Source: JAFGED01 sp964551295
GTDB taxonomy: Bacteria > Chloroflexota > Anaerolineae > B4-G1
DNA length: 19,972 nucleotides
Direction of reading: 5' to 3'
Assembly (NCBI GenBank): GCA_964551295.1
Contig: CAZKDJ010000064.1
Span: 1 to 19,972 of the forward strand
Part shown: positions 13,734 to 19,972 of the stretch, one piece after another
How positions within the stretch are numbered: the stretch's first letter is position 1
How the letters are laid out: every line of letters begins with the position of its first letter
Position numbers and translations under genes: made by a program
Notes under the pieces: generated by a model
Told to the model about the DNA's origin: nothing
What the model saw: the letters and a program-made list of their open reading frames with translations, nothing else
Database searches by the model: none

Positions 13734-14621
13734 ATGGAAAAGCAGGTTGGTACAGATAAGTTAAAGCGTGGACTGGCGCAGATGCTCAAGGGCGGCGTGA
13801 TCATGGACGTCGTCTCCGCCGAGCACGCGCGCATCGCCGAGGAGGCCGGCGCCTGCGCGGTGATGGCTCTGGAGCGCGTCCCGGCCGATATCCGCGCCCA
13901 GGGCGGCGTGGCCCGCATGTCCGCCCCGGAAAAGATCATCGAGATCATGGAGGCAGTCTCTATCCCAGTCATGGCCAAGTGCCGCATCGGACACTTTGTC
14001 GAGGCGCAGATCCTGGAGGCGCTGGGCGTCGATTACATCGACGAGAGCGAGGTGCTCACCCCCGCCGACGAGGCGCATCACATCGACAAATGGGGCTTCA
14101 AGGTGCCCTTCGTCTGCGGCTGCCGCAACCTGGGCGAGGCGCTGCGGCGCCTCGGCGAGGGCGCGGCCATGATCCGCACCAAGGGGGAGGCGGGCACCGG
14201 TGATGTGGTCGAGGCGGTGCGCCACGCCCGGTCCGTGCTGGGCGAGATCCGCCGCCTGACGACGATGGCGCCCGAGGAGATGATGGCCTACGCTAAAGAG
14301 ATCGGCGCGCCCTACAACTTGGTGGTCGAGACGGCCGAGTTGGGCCGGTTGCCGGTGGTCAACTTTGCCGCTGGCGGTGTGGCCACTCCCGCCGACGCGG
14401 CGCTGATGATGCAGCTGGGCGTGGACGGCGTGTTCGTGGGCAGCGGTATCTTCAAGTCGGGCGACCCGGCCAAGCGCGCCCACGCCATCGTCCAGGCGGT
14501 CACCCACTACGACAACCCCGAGATTCTGGCCGAGGTCAGCCGCAACCTGGGCGAGGCCATGGTGGGCATCCACGTCAGCGATATTCCCGAGAGGGAGCGG
14601 CTGGCAGAGCGCGGATGGTAG
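13734..14621 (+). CDS. pdxS: Pyridoxal 5'-phosphate synthase subunit PdxS
   Basis: PdxS is the (beta/alpha)8-barrel subunit that builds PLP from ribose 5-phosphate, glyceraldehyde 3-phosphate and ammonia supplied by PdxT. The 295-residue length is standard. Key residues are in place: D25 in GVIMDVVS, the imine-forming K82 in VMAKCRIGHFVEAQ, and the second-site K150 in IRTKGEAGTGDVVEAV. The phosphate-binding NFAAGGVATPADAALMMQLG and VFVGSGIFKS segments are also complete. The start is the ATG at 13734 after AGGAGG; a longer upstream frame has no support. Its last codons overlap the start of the GNAT gene. The partner pdxT lies 1.67 kb downstream instead of next door. Confidence 0.98.
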   Translation: MEKQVGTDKLKRGLAQMLKGGVIMDVVSAEHARIAEEAGACAVMALERVPADIRAQGGVARMSAPEKIIEIMEAVSIPVMAKCRIGHFVEAQILEALGVDYIDESEVLTPADEAHHIDKWGFKVPFVCGCRNLGEALRRLGEGAAMIRTKGEAGTGDVVEAVRHARSVLGEIRRLTTMAPEEMMAYAKEIGAPYNLVVETAELGRLPVVNFAAGGVATPADAALMMQLGVDGVFVGSGIFKSGDPAKRAHAIVQAVTHYDNPEILAEVSRNLGEAMVGIHVSDIPERERLAERGW

Positions 14622-15106
14622 ACGACGCGTCGTTCCACGACGAAATCACGGTTCGACAGGCGACTGTCGCCGACATCTCTGACTTGGTGCGGCTGCGCCG
14701 TATGATGTTCGAGGCCATGGGATTTGACGACTCGGCCAAGCTGGACGCCGGCGACGCAGCGGCGGCGACCTGCTTTGCTCAGGCCATCCCCAGCAGCGAG
14801 CTCCGAGGCTGGCTGGCCGTCACCCCCACTGGAGAGGCGGTGAGCACCTGTGGCCTCGTGATCGACCAGCATCCGCCCGGACCGGGGAATCTGTCGGGCA
14901 AGACGGGGTACATTATGAACGTCGTCACCGACCCGGCCTATCGTCGCCGAGGTCTTGCCCGGCGTCTTATGCAAGTCGCGCTGGCGTGGCTGGACGAGTG
15001 GGGCATCCAGCGGGCGGAGCTGCACGCCACCGACATGGGCCGTCCGCTGTACGAGGAATTAGGATTTGCCGCTCACACTGGAATGCGGCTGGAAACGCGC
15101 AAATGA
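14615..15106 (+). CDS. GNAT-family N-acetyltransferase (first of tandem pair)
   Basis: This 163-residue protein has the GNAT fold. It opens with EITVRQATVADISDLVRLRRMMF, has a central GYIMNVVTDPAYRRRGLARRLM with the acetyl-CoA-binding R-R-x-G-x-A motif, and ends with PLYEELGFAAHTGMRL, the usual strand 6-7 region. The substrate is unknown. Its ATG lies inside the 3' end of pdxS (overlap of 7 bases), so it is co-translated with the B6 gene. About 35-40% of residues appear shared with the next gene by eye, so the two are likely duplicates. Confidence 0.9.
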   Translation: MVDDASFHDEITVRQATVADISDLVRLRRMMFEAMGFDDSAKLDAGDAAAATCFAQAIPSSELRGWLAVTPTGEAVSTCGLVIDQHPPGPGNLSGKTGYIMNVVTDPAYRRRGLARRLMQVALAWLDEWGIQRAELHATDMGRPLYEELGFAAHTGMRLETRK

Positions 15107-15585
15107 CAGACCGCGCTCCGCTTGACGGGATCTCTATCCGGGAGGCGACGCCGGACGACACCGAGACCATCTACCAGCAGCGGCTGGCGATGTTCGAAGA
15201 CGTCTGGGGCGAGCTCGACCCCGATGGTGTGGCGGCGATGAAAACCTCGTTCATCCCCTGGGTGCGCCGCGGCTTGGTCGATGGGTCGTACCGCGGCTGG
15301 CTGGCGTGCACCGAAGACGGGCGCACGGTCGCCGGCGGGGGACTGATCGTACACGAGTGGATGGCGCATCCGTTGAACCCTGATCCGCGCCGCGCCTACA
15401 TCGCCAACGTGTATACCAGACCTGACTATCGACGCAACGGGATTGCACGGCGCATCATGCAAACCATCGTCGACTGGTGTCGCGCCGAAGGGTTCAAGGT
15501 CGTATCGCTGCACGCCAGTCCCTTTGGCCGGCCGCTGTACGAGTCGTTCGGTTTCGAGCCGACGAACGAGATGCGGCTTAGGTGA
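15103..15585 (+). CDS. GNAT-family N-acetyltransferase (second of tandem pair)
   Basis: The 160-residue protein starts at an ATGA overlap with the upstream GNAT stop. It shows ISIREATPDDTETIYQQRLAMF, then AYIANVYTRPDYRRNGIARRIM with the acetyl-CoA pyrophosphate loop R-R-N-G-I-A, and PLYESFGFEPTNEMRL. These align segment by segment with the upstream gene, including the RGWLA strand, so this is a tandem duplication followed by divergence. The substrate is unknown: an amine, an amino acid or a protein N-terminus are all possible. A longer frame begins at 14986, inside the upstream gene, and is rejected because of the coupled start. Confidence 0.9.
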   Translation: MTDRAPLDGISIREATPDDTETIYQQRLAMFEDVWGELDPDGVAAMKTSFIPWVRRGLVDGSYRGWLACTEDGRTVAGGGLIVHEWMAHPLNPDPRRAYIANVYTRPDYRRNGIARRIMQTIVDWCRAEGFKVVSLHASPFGRPLYESFGFEPTNEMRLR

Positions 15586-15602
15586 GTTAAGGAGGTGCGA
15601 AA

Positions 15603-15899
15603 GTGGAAACGCCATCAGCACCAACGGTAGTCATCGAGGAATTGGCCCAGGAATTTGCTTTGAGTGAGCAAGACTTGATTGCCAAGAGCCTACGGGCTTT
15701 CGTGATCGAGCAATTGCGAGTTCTACAGGCGGAAAAGCGAGCCCGTTGTGCCAAGTTCGGCGTCACCTCATTCGAGGAGATGGAGAAATTGATCACTGAG
15801 GGCTCGGTGGAGGAAGAAGACATCCTGGATGATTTCCAGAATGTGGACTATCTGACCACACGCATAGAGCACCTGGAGCATTTGTTGGAGACCCTTTGA
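15603..15899 (+). CDS. tumA: Antitoxin-like small protein (TumA-like) of a TA pair
   Basis: The 98-residue protein starts with GTG, 6 bases after GGAGGT (15591-15596), a very strong ribosome site. It is helical and acidic. The N-terminal part (EELAQEFALSEQDLIAKSLRAFVIEQLR) resembles a small DNA-binding or dimerisation segment of antitoxins. The C-terminus (YLTTRIEHLEHLLETL) is an amphipathic helix suited to wrapping a toxin. Its stop overlaps the start of the TumE-like gene (TGATG), the normal order for antitoxin then toxin. The identity rests mainly on that partner; direct family recognition is weak. Confidence 0.65.
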   Translation: METPSAPTVVIEELAQEFALSEQDLIAKSLRAFVIEQLRVLQAEKRARCAKFGVTSFEEMEKLITEGSVEEEDILDDFQNVDYLTTRIEHLEHLLETL

Positions 15900-16294
15900 T
15901 GGCCGGTCTGTTTCGCCTGGCCCAGATCGCTGCCAGAGAATTCGTAGACATTGTCGTCGCCACCACGATCATACGCGACAAACTGCGCGTCATACTGCGG
16001 GATGGTTCGTACATTGATTTCTGGTGGTCAACCAGAATTCCAGGGCGGTTTGCCCATCATTGGGAGCGCATTCATATCGACGGTGCCATCTACCGTCACG
16101 ACAACATGCCTCATCCTCAATGGCGGAATGTGTCCACGTTTCCGCAGCATTATCACGAGGGGCATCTGGGACATGTCGTGGACAGTTTGTTGCCTCCAGA
16201 TCCGCCCGAAGATGCTCTACGCGGCTTTCTATCCTTCGCTCGACAGAAGTTGGCCGCCACTGAAAGCAACGAGGGGAACGACGAAGCACGATGA
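15899..16294 (+). CDS. tumE: TumE-family (DUF6516) toxin-like protein
   Basis: The 131-residue protein shows the signature of the TumE/DUF6516 family: YIDFWWSTRIPGRFAHHWER, then IYRHDNMPHPQW, then STFPQHYHEGHLGHVV, with many conserved His, Trp and Asp residues. Family members are annotated as toxins of a type II toxin-antitoxin system; the biochemical activity is not established to my knowledge, though the His-rich core would suit a nuclease. The ATG at 15899 overlaps the antitoxin stop; a TTG one codon earlier is possible. The stop overlaps the pdxT start (ATGA). The pair thus sits inside the vitamin B6 operon with no spare bases on either side. Confidence 0.8.
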   Translation: MAGLFRLAQIAAREFVDIVVATTIIRDKLRVILRDGSYIDFWWSTRIPGRFAHHWERIHIDGAIYRHDNMPHPQWRNVSTFPQHYHEGHLGHVVDSLLPPDPPEDALRGFLSFARQKLAATESNEGNDEAR

Positions 16295-16872
16295 AAGTCG
16301 GCGTCATGGCTCTGCAAGGGGCCTTCATTGAGCACGAAAAGGTCCTCGAGTGCCTCGGCGTAGAAGTGGTCGAGGTCCGACTGCCGCAGCAACTGGAAAC
16401 GTTGGACGGCCTCGTTATTCCTGGCGGGGAATCAACCACCATCGGCAAGGTTGCCCAGCAGTGGGGGCTGCTCGAACCCCTGCGCGCCTTTGGGCAGTCG
16501 GGCCGCCCGCTGTGGGGCACCTGTGCGGGGATGATCTTTATGGCCAAGCACGTGGTAGACGGCAAGTCGGATCAGCCCCTGTTGGAGCTTATGGATGTGA
16601 CCGTGCGCCGCAACGCCTTTGGCCGCCAGGTCGATAGCTTCGAGGCCGACCTGGACGTGCCCGAGTTGGGTAAGGAACCTTTTCACGCCGTCTTTATCCG
16701 TGCCCCCCTCATCGAGCGCGTGGGAGAAGGGGTGCAGGTTTTGGGAAAGCTAAAAGACGGAGCCATCGTGGCCGTCCAGCAGGGGAACCTGTTGGCGACG
16801 GCGTTTCATCCAGAGCTGACGGATGACGATCGGTTTCATAGGTATTTTCTGGGCTTATCTGAGGTAAACTGA
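16291..16872 (+). CDS. pdxT: Pyridoxal 5'-phosphate synthase glutaminase subunit PdxT
   Basis: PdxT is the class I glutaminase that feeds ammonia to PdxS. The 193-residue sequence has the standard MKVGVMALQGAFIEH start and the PGGESTT oxyanion region (45-50). The nucleophile is C78 in GTCAGM, and the H173/E175 pair in FHPELT completes the triad. The length is normal and nothing appears damaged. The ATG overlaps the TGA of the toxin-like gene, so translation is probably coupled to it. In most genomes pdxT directly follows pdxS; here four genes separate them. Confidence 0.97.
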   Translation: MKVGVMALQGAFIEHEKVLECLGVEVVEVRLPQQLETLDGLVIPGGESTTIGKVAQQWGLLEPLRAFGQSGRPLWGTCAGMIFMAKHVVDGKSDQPLLELMDVTVRRNAFGRQVDSFEADLDVPELGKEPFHAVFIRAPLIERVGEGVQVLGKLKDGAIVAVQQGNLLATAFHPELTDDDRFHRYFLGLSEVN

Positions 16873-16873
16873 G

Positions 16874-17860
16874 ATGGTGAAACAGGAGAACTCTATTAAA
16901 GAACCAACGACGACGTATGTCCGCAACACAGAGATACCCACCTTCTTTGGCGAACCGATGCTCAGAGGAAGATTCATTGAGGTGGATGAGGCGGCGACCT
17001 CAGACGCTCCAGCGCTGTTTTACGAGCATCCAAATGGCAGTATCTGGGTGGGAGACGCTGTTGCCTGGCTCAAATCTCTGGAAAGCGAATCTGTTGATCT
17101 GGTCTTTGCTGACCCGCCCTACAATATCAAAAAAGCGGAATGGGACACTTTTGAATCCCAAGAGGCTTACGTTGAGTGGTCGCTGCAGTGGATAGAGCAA
17201 ACAGCCCGTGTACTGAAGCCAAACGGTACGTTGTACGTTTGCGGGTTTTCCGAGATTCTCGCTGATATCAAGCTGCCAGCGTTGCGCTTTTTCAGAGGGT
17301 GTCGTTGGCTGGTCTGGCACTATAAAAATAAGGCCAATCTGGGATCAGATTGGGGGCGATCTCACGAGAGTATTCTCCACTTTAGGAAGAGCGAAAGTTT
17401 TACTCTCAACATAGATGATATAAGGATTCCCTATGGGAGACATACACTAAAGTATCCGGAACATCCTCAAGCCGAGACCAGTCAATATGGCAACGGCAAG
17501 AAACGTGTTTGGCGACCGCATCCTAGAGGGGCCAAGCCCAAGGACGTGATCGAGATTCCCACAACTTGCAACGGGATGCACGAAAAGACGCCGCACCCGA
17601 CTCAGAAACCGGAAGAGTTGTTGAGAAAAATGGTGCTGGCCTCATCGAAACCCGACGATCTAGTCATAGATCCGTTCTTGGGGTCTGGAACCACTGCCGT
17701 GGTAGCGGAGCAGCTTGAACGCAAGTGGGCCGGATGCGATCTATCTCTTGAGTATTGCCAGTGGGCTGCCGAGAGAATCGAGTTGGTGGAAAACTGGCCT
17801 GTGGAAAAGTGGATTGAGTACGATCTGGAAAACGCGCGGCGGAGGCGTTCCATCCGATGA
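16874..17860 (+). CDS. Beta-class DNA methyltransferase (N6-adenine or N4-cytosine)
   Basis: The 328-residue protein begins one base after the pdxT stop. Motif IV is DPPYN at D80 (LVFADPPYNIKKAEWD), the catalytic motif of amino-methyltransferases. Motif X is HPTQKP, and the SAM-binding motif I is DPFLGSGTT at D266. The order IV, target-recognition region, X, I defines the beta class. The central part (WLVWHYKNKANLGSDWGRSHESILHF) and 175-235 form the recognition region. The product methylates A-N6 or C-N4 at an unknown site. No restriction enzyme gene follows, only a 20-codon ORF and an ATPase/TOPRIM gene. Base composition here is visibly lower in G+C than in the pdx genes, hinting at horizontal transfer. 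Confidence 0.92.
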   Translation: MVKQENSIKEPTTTYVRNTEIPTFFGEPMLRGRFIEVDEAATSDAPALFYEHPNGSIWVGDAVAWLKSLESESVDLVFADPPYNIKKAEWDTFESQEAYVEWSLQWIEQTARVLKPNGTLYVCGFSEILADIKLPALRFFRGCRWLVWHYKNKANLGSDWGRSHESILHFRKSESFTLNIDDIRIPYGRHTLKYPEHPQAETSQYGNGKKRVWRPHPRGAKPKDVIEIPTTCNGMHEKTPHPTQKPEELLRKMVLASSKPDDLVIDPFLGSGTTAVVAEQLERKWAGCDLSLEYCQWAAERIELVENWPVEKWIEYDLENARRRRSIR

Positions 17861-17919
17861 CGACGATTACACTGGATGACCTGCGGGCGAGAATCATCTC
17901 CCCAACGCGCTTCGAGTAG
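17857..17919 (+). CDS. 20-codon ORF between methyltransferase and ATPase gene, possible gene remnant
   Basis: The ATG overlaps the methyltransferase stop (ATGA). The product is MTTITLDDLRARIISPTRFE, 20 residues, ending TAG at 17917. An ATGA-coupled start followed by so short a product suggests either a truncated restriction-enzyme or partner gene, or a coupling ORF carrying translation to the ATPase start 13 bases further on. The sequence itself is not recognised. Confidence 0.35.
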   Translation: MTTITLDDLRARIISPTRFE

Positions 17920-17932
17920 GAAGGGAGAAACT

Positions 17933-19657
17933 ATGTTCACCCGGCTAGTAGTACGTAACTTTAAACGCTTCGATGAGATCGATGTTGAGCTTGGTAATCC
18001 AGTGGTGTTGATCGGGCCTAACAACTCTGGCAAAACAACAGCTCTGCAAGCCCTAGCACTATGGGATATAGGTCTGCGACGGTGGAACGAGCGATATCGC
18101 GATAAGCAAGCGCCAGAAAGGCGACCAGGTGTAACGATCAGTCGGCGTGACTTGATCGCAATACCAGTGCCAAACGCTAATCTCCTGTGGCGTGATTTAC
18201 ACGTGCGAGATGTGCAGCGGACGGACGACGGCAAACCGCAGACGCAAAATGTTCGCATCGACATTGTTCTGGAGGGCGTCACGGATAGTCAGCATTGGCG
18301 GTGTGGCCTGGAATTTGATTATGCTAACACAGAGTCCTTCTACTGTCGCCCACTGCGTCAGGATGGGACCCGTATGCCAATACCGGAACAGGCTGATAAG
18401 CAGCATATTGCATTTTTGCCGCCAATGTCTGGCCTAGCCGCTGTGGAGCCAAAGTGGGAAGGAGGCCGTATAAACGTCCTGATCGGTGAAGGTCAGACGG
18501 CTCAGGTGCTACGCAATCTGTGTTACCTGGTCGCACAAGACAAGCCGAATGATTGGCCGCGCGTCTGCCAACACATAAATAATCTTTTTGGCGCAAAATT
18601 GGACGAGCCGAAATACATCGCTGAACGCGGTGAGATTACGATGACATACAGCGAGCCATCTGGCATTCGTCTGGATCTTTCAGCGGCAGGTCGTGGCTTG
18701 CATCAGACCCTGCTCCTGTTGGCTTATCTCTACGCAAACCCTGGCTCAGCCCTGCTGCTAGATGAACCTGATGCACATCTGGAGATTCTTCGCCAGCGAC
18801 AGACCTACCAATTGCTGACCAGGGTTGCACAAGCGCAAGGTAGTCAAATAATCGCCGCCAGTCATTCCGAGATAGTACTAAATGAGGCCGCTGGTCGTGA
18901 TTTGGTGATTGCCTTTGTTGGCAATAAGCCTCATTCAATGGTGAATCGAGGCAGCCAGATATCCAAAGCCCTGGCGGAAATCGGCTTCGACCAGTATTAT
19001 CAAGCAGAACAGAGCGGGTGGGTGCTCTATTTGGAAGGTTCCACTGATCTGGCCATTCTGCAAGCCTTTGCTAATCGTCTGGACCATCCTGCTGCCTCTC
19101 TCCTGGAAAAACCCTTCGTGCATTACGTGGCAAATCAACCACAAAAGGCGCAGACCCATTTCTTCGGGCTGCGCGAGGCAAAACCTGACCTGGTAGGGTT
19201 TGCAGTTTATGACCGATTGGAGCGCGAATTGCAGCAACCATCGGGGTTGCAGCAATCGATGTGGAAACGGCGCGAGATCGAGAATTATCTCTGCTACCCT
19301 CAAGCGTTGCTAGCCTACGCCACGGCATCCGCCCAAAAGGAGCAGCCAGGTCCTCTGTTTGCGCATGCCGAGGCTGAAAAACGAAGAGAGATCATGCAAG
19401 AATGTATCGAGGACATGGCGCCTCCTGTAGCGCTGCGTGATCAGAGTGATTCATGGTGGACCAACGTGAAGGCCAGCGACGAATTCCTAGATCGCTTGTT
19501 CGAGAGCTATTTCAAGCAGTTGGATTTGCCTGATTTGCTACGCAAGAGTAATTATCATGTGCTGGCGGAATTTGTGCCTAAAGACTTGATCAACCAAGAG
19601 ATAAACGAGAAACTAGACTTGATCGTGGAAACAGCTCAACGTGCACAGCCAGCGTAG
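17933..19657 (+). CDS. AAA/ABC-type ATPase with C-terminal TOPRIM-like domain (OLD-like, DUF4435-like)
   Basis: The 574-residue product starts at ATG 17933 after GGAAGGGAG; the longer frame from 17876 overlaps the small ORF. The N-terminal domain is an ABC-like ATPase: Walker A GPNNSGKT (28-35), signature LSAAGRGLHQ near 248, Walker B LLLDEPD (D277, E278), and the H-loop ASHSE (H311). The C-terminal part looks like a TOPRIM-type nuclease domain: LEGSTD (E368, D372), FAVYDRLERE (D427), and WKRREIENYLCYP (E448, E450). That E...D...REIENYL spacing is like DUF4435/OLD-family domains found in phage-defence nucleases. The acidic set is less canonical than the usual DxD. It directly follows a methyltransferase, so a defence role is plausible. 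Low-G+C codon use suggests acquired DNA. Confidence 0.85.
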   Translation: MFTRLVVRNFKRFDEIDVELGNPVVLIGPNNSGKTTALQALALWDIGLRRWNERYRDKQAPERRPGVTISRRDLIAIPVPNANLLWRDLHVRDVQRTDDGKPQTQNVRIDIVLEGVTDSQHWRCGLEFDYANTESFYCRPLRQDGTRMPIPEQADKQHIAFLPPMSGLAAVEPKWEGGRINVLIGEGQTAQVLRNLCYLVAQDKPNDWPRVCQHINNLFGAKLDEPKYIAERGEITMTYSEPSGIRLDLSAAGRGLHQTLLLLAYLYANPGSALLLDEPDAHLEILRQRQTYQLLTRVAQAQGSQIIAASHSEIVLNEAAGRDLVIAFVGNKPHSMVNRGSQISKALAEIGFDQYYQAEQSGWVLYLEGSTDLAILQAFANRLDHPAASLLEKPFVHYVANQPQKAQTHFFGLREAKPDLVGFAVYDRLERELQQPSGLQQSMWKRREIENYLCYPQALLAYATASAQKEQPGPLFAHAEAEKRREIMQECIEDMAPPVALRDQSDSWWTNVKASDEFLDRLFESYFKQLDLPDLLRKSNYHVLAEFVPKDLINQEINEKLDLIVETAQRAQPA

Positions 19658-19675
19658 AGAATTTCAGTGGATGAA

Positions 19676-19972
19676 ATGAGCTATACCAATCACATCACCG
19701 ACGACCTGGATGTGATCATGGCCGTCCTGCCCAAGGACATCCAGGCCGCGCTTCAGAATGTTGGCAGAAGAGACGAGTTGCTGGAGGTGATCCTCGATCT
19801 GGGCCGCGTGCCCACCGCCCGCTACACCGATGGCGAGGTGGTGCTGCGCGAGGTGGAGGCCAACCAGGAAGAGATCAAGCACGTGGTCGACCGGGTGGGC
19901 GAGTTCGACGCTGATAACCGCGCCGGCATCGCCCGCACGCTGCACCGCATCGCCGCCATCCGCAACCGCAAG
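19676..19972 (+). CDS. R3H/AAA-type ATPase, N-terminal part (runs off window)
   Basis: The frame encodes 99 codons without a stop to the window end. It begins MSYTNHITDDLDVIMAVLPKDIQAAL, then LEVILDLGRVPTARY, ending FDADNRAGIARTLHRIAAIRNRK. This is the conserved N-terminus of a P-loop ATPase family related to sporulation protein SpoIIIAA and the plastid Ycf45 group, often with a C-terminal R3H nucleic-acid-binding domain. The Walker A would lie just beyond the window. The start has only a weak ribosome site; an ATG at 19671 is in another frame and stops at once. It returns to high G+C, so it is probably host backbone to the right of the methyltransferase/ATPase segment. Confidence 0.8.
   Translation, partial: MSYTNHITDDLDVIMAVLPKDIQAALQNVGRRDELLEVILDLGRVPTARYTDGEVVLREVEANQEEIKHVVDRVGEFDADNRAGIARTLHRIAAIRNRK

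Noticed and set aside
13761..14573. A 270-codon open frame antisense to pdxS
   Set aside because: It is complementary to a certain gene, has composition typical of a shadow frame (His, Leu, Asp, Val rich), and no ribosome site or known motif.
1..19972. tRNA, rRNA or other structured RNA genes
   Set aside because: I looked for tRNA T-loop and acceptor patterns and rRNA-like blocks in the intergenic regions and saw none; a covariance-model scan was not possible.

Overview
The window looks like a chromosomal segment of a GC-rich, free-living bacterium, most likely a Chloroflexota member of the Anaerolineae type. This assignment is inference from protein style, not from a marker phylogeny. The supporting signs are Thr/Pro-rich linkers on secreted proteins, a cohesin-like plus LysM lipoprotein, ParB-like/UspA fusions, a quinate-dehydrogenase-like protein, THEP1, PdxS/PdxT, and an R3H/AAA-type ATPase start at the right edge. 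Almost all genes lie on the + strand; one lipoprotein gene (11943-13022) is on the minus strand.

Layout. 1-120: a poly-C tract and the end of a small palindromic element. 121-4925: a secreted Thr/Pro-rich protein, an ECF sigma factor with no standard start codon, a coupled anti-sigma factor fused to an extracellular M23 (LytM) peptidase, a MobA-like nucleotidyltransferase and a PAP2 phosphatase. 4926-6660: a nested inverted-repeat element, a wrecked dnaA gene (5448-6037), and a well-formed origin of replication with at least six DnaA boxes, two weaker ones and a DnaA-trio-like run. The dnaA remnant carries an 80-bp palindromic insertion with a clean 8-bp target duplication and has lost nearly all of its AAA+ domain. 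6662-11873: a ParB-like/UspA-UspA protein, an SbcD/Mre11 nuclease, an extended SDR epimerase and a quinate-5-dehydrogenase-like protein. 11889-13145: a strong terminator, a LysM lipoprotein on the minus strand, and back-to-back divergent promoters. 13145-19657: THEP1 NTPase, then a tightly packed run pdxS - GNAT - GNAT - tumA-like - tumE-like - pdxT - DNA methyltransferase - 20-codon ORF - ATPase/TOPRIM protein. 19676 to the end: the start of an R3H/AAA-type ATPase.

How the parts work together. The sigma/anti-sigma pair looks like a cell-envelope sensing unit in which the sensor itself may bind or cut peptidoglycan. The origin keeps its binding sites although the adjacent dnaA is dead, so the initiator must be encoded elsewhere or the assembly is faulty here. 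The vitamin B6 synthase subunits PdxS and PdxT, normally neighbours, are split by two acetyltransferases and a toxin-antitoxin pair. The same transcription unit then appears to run into a candidate DNA-modification/defence module. The most notable points are the dnaA ruin beside a good oriC, the anti-sigma/M23 fusion, and the B6 operon carrying a TA pair and a methylase-ATPase/TOPRIM cassette.
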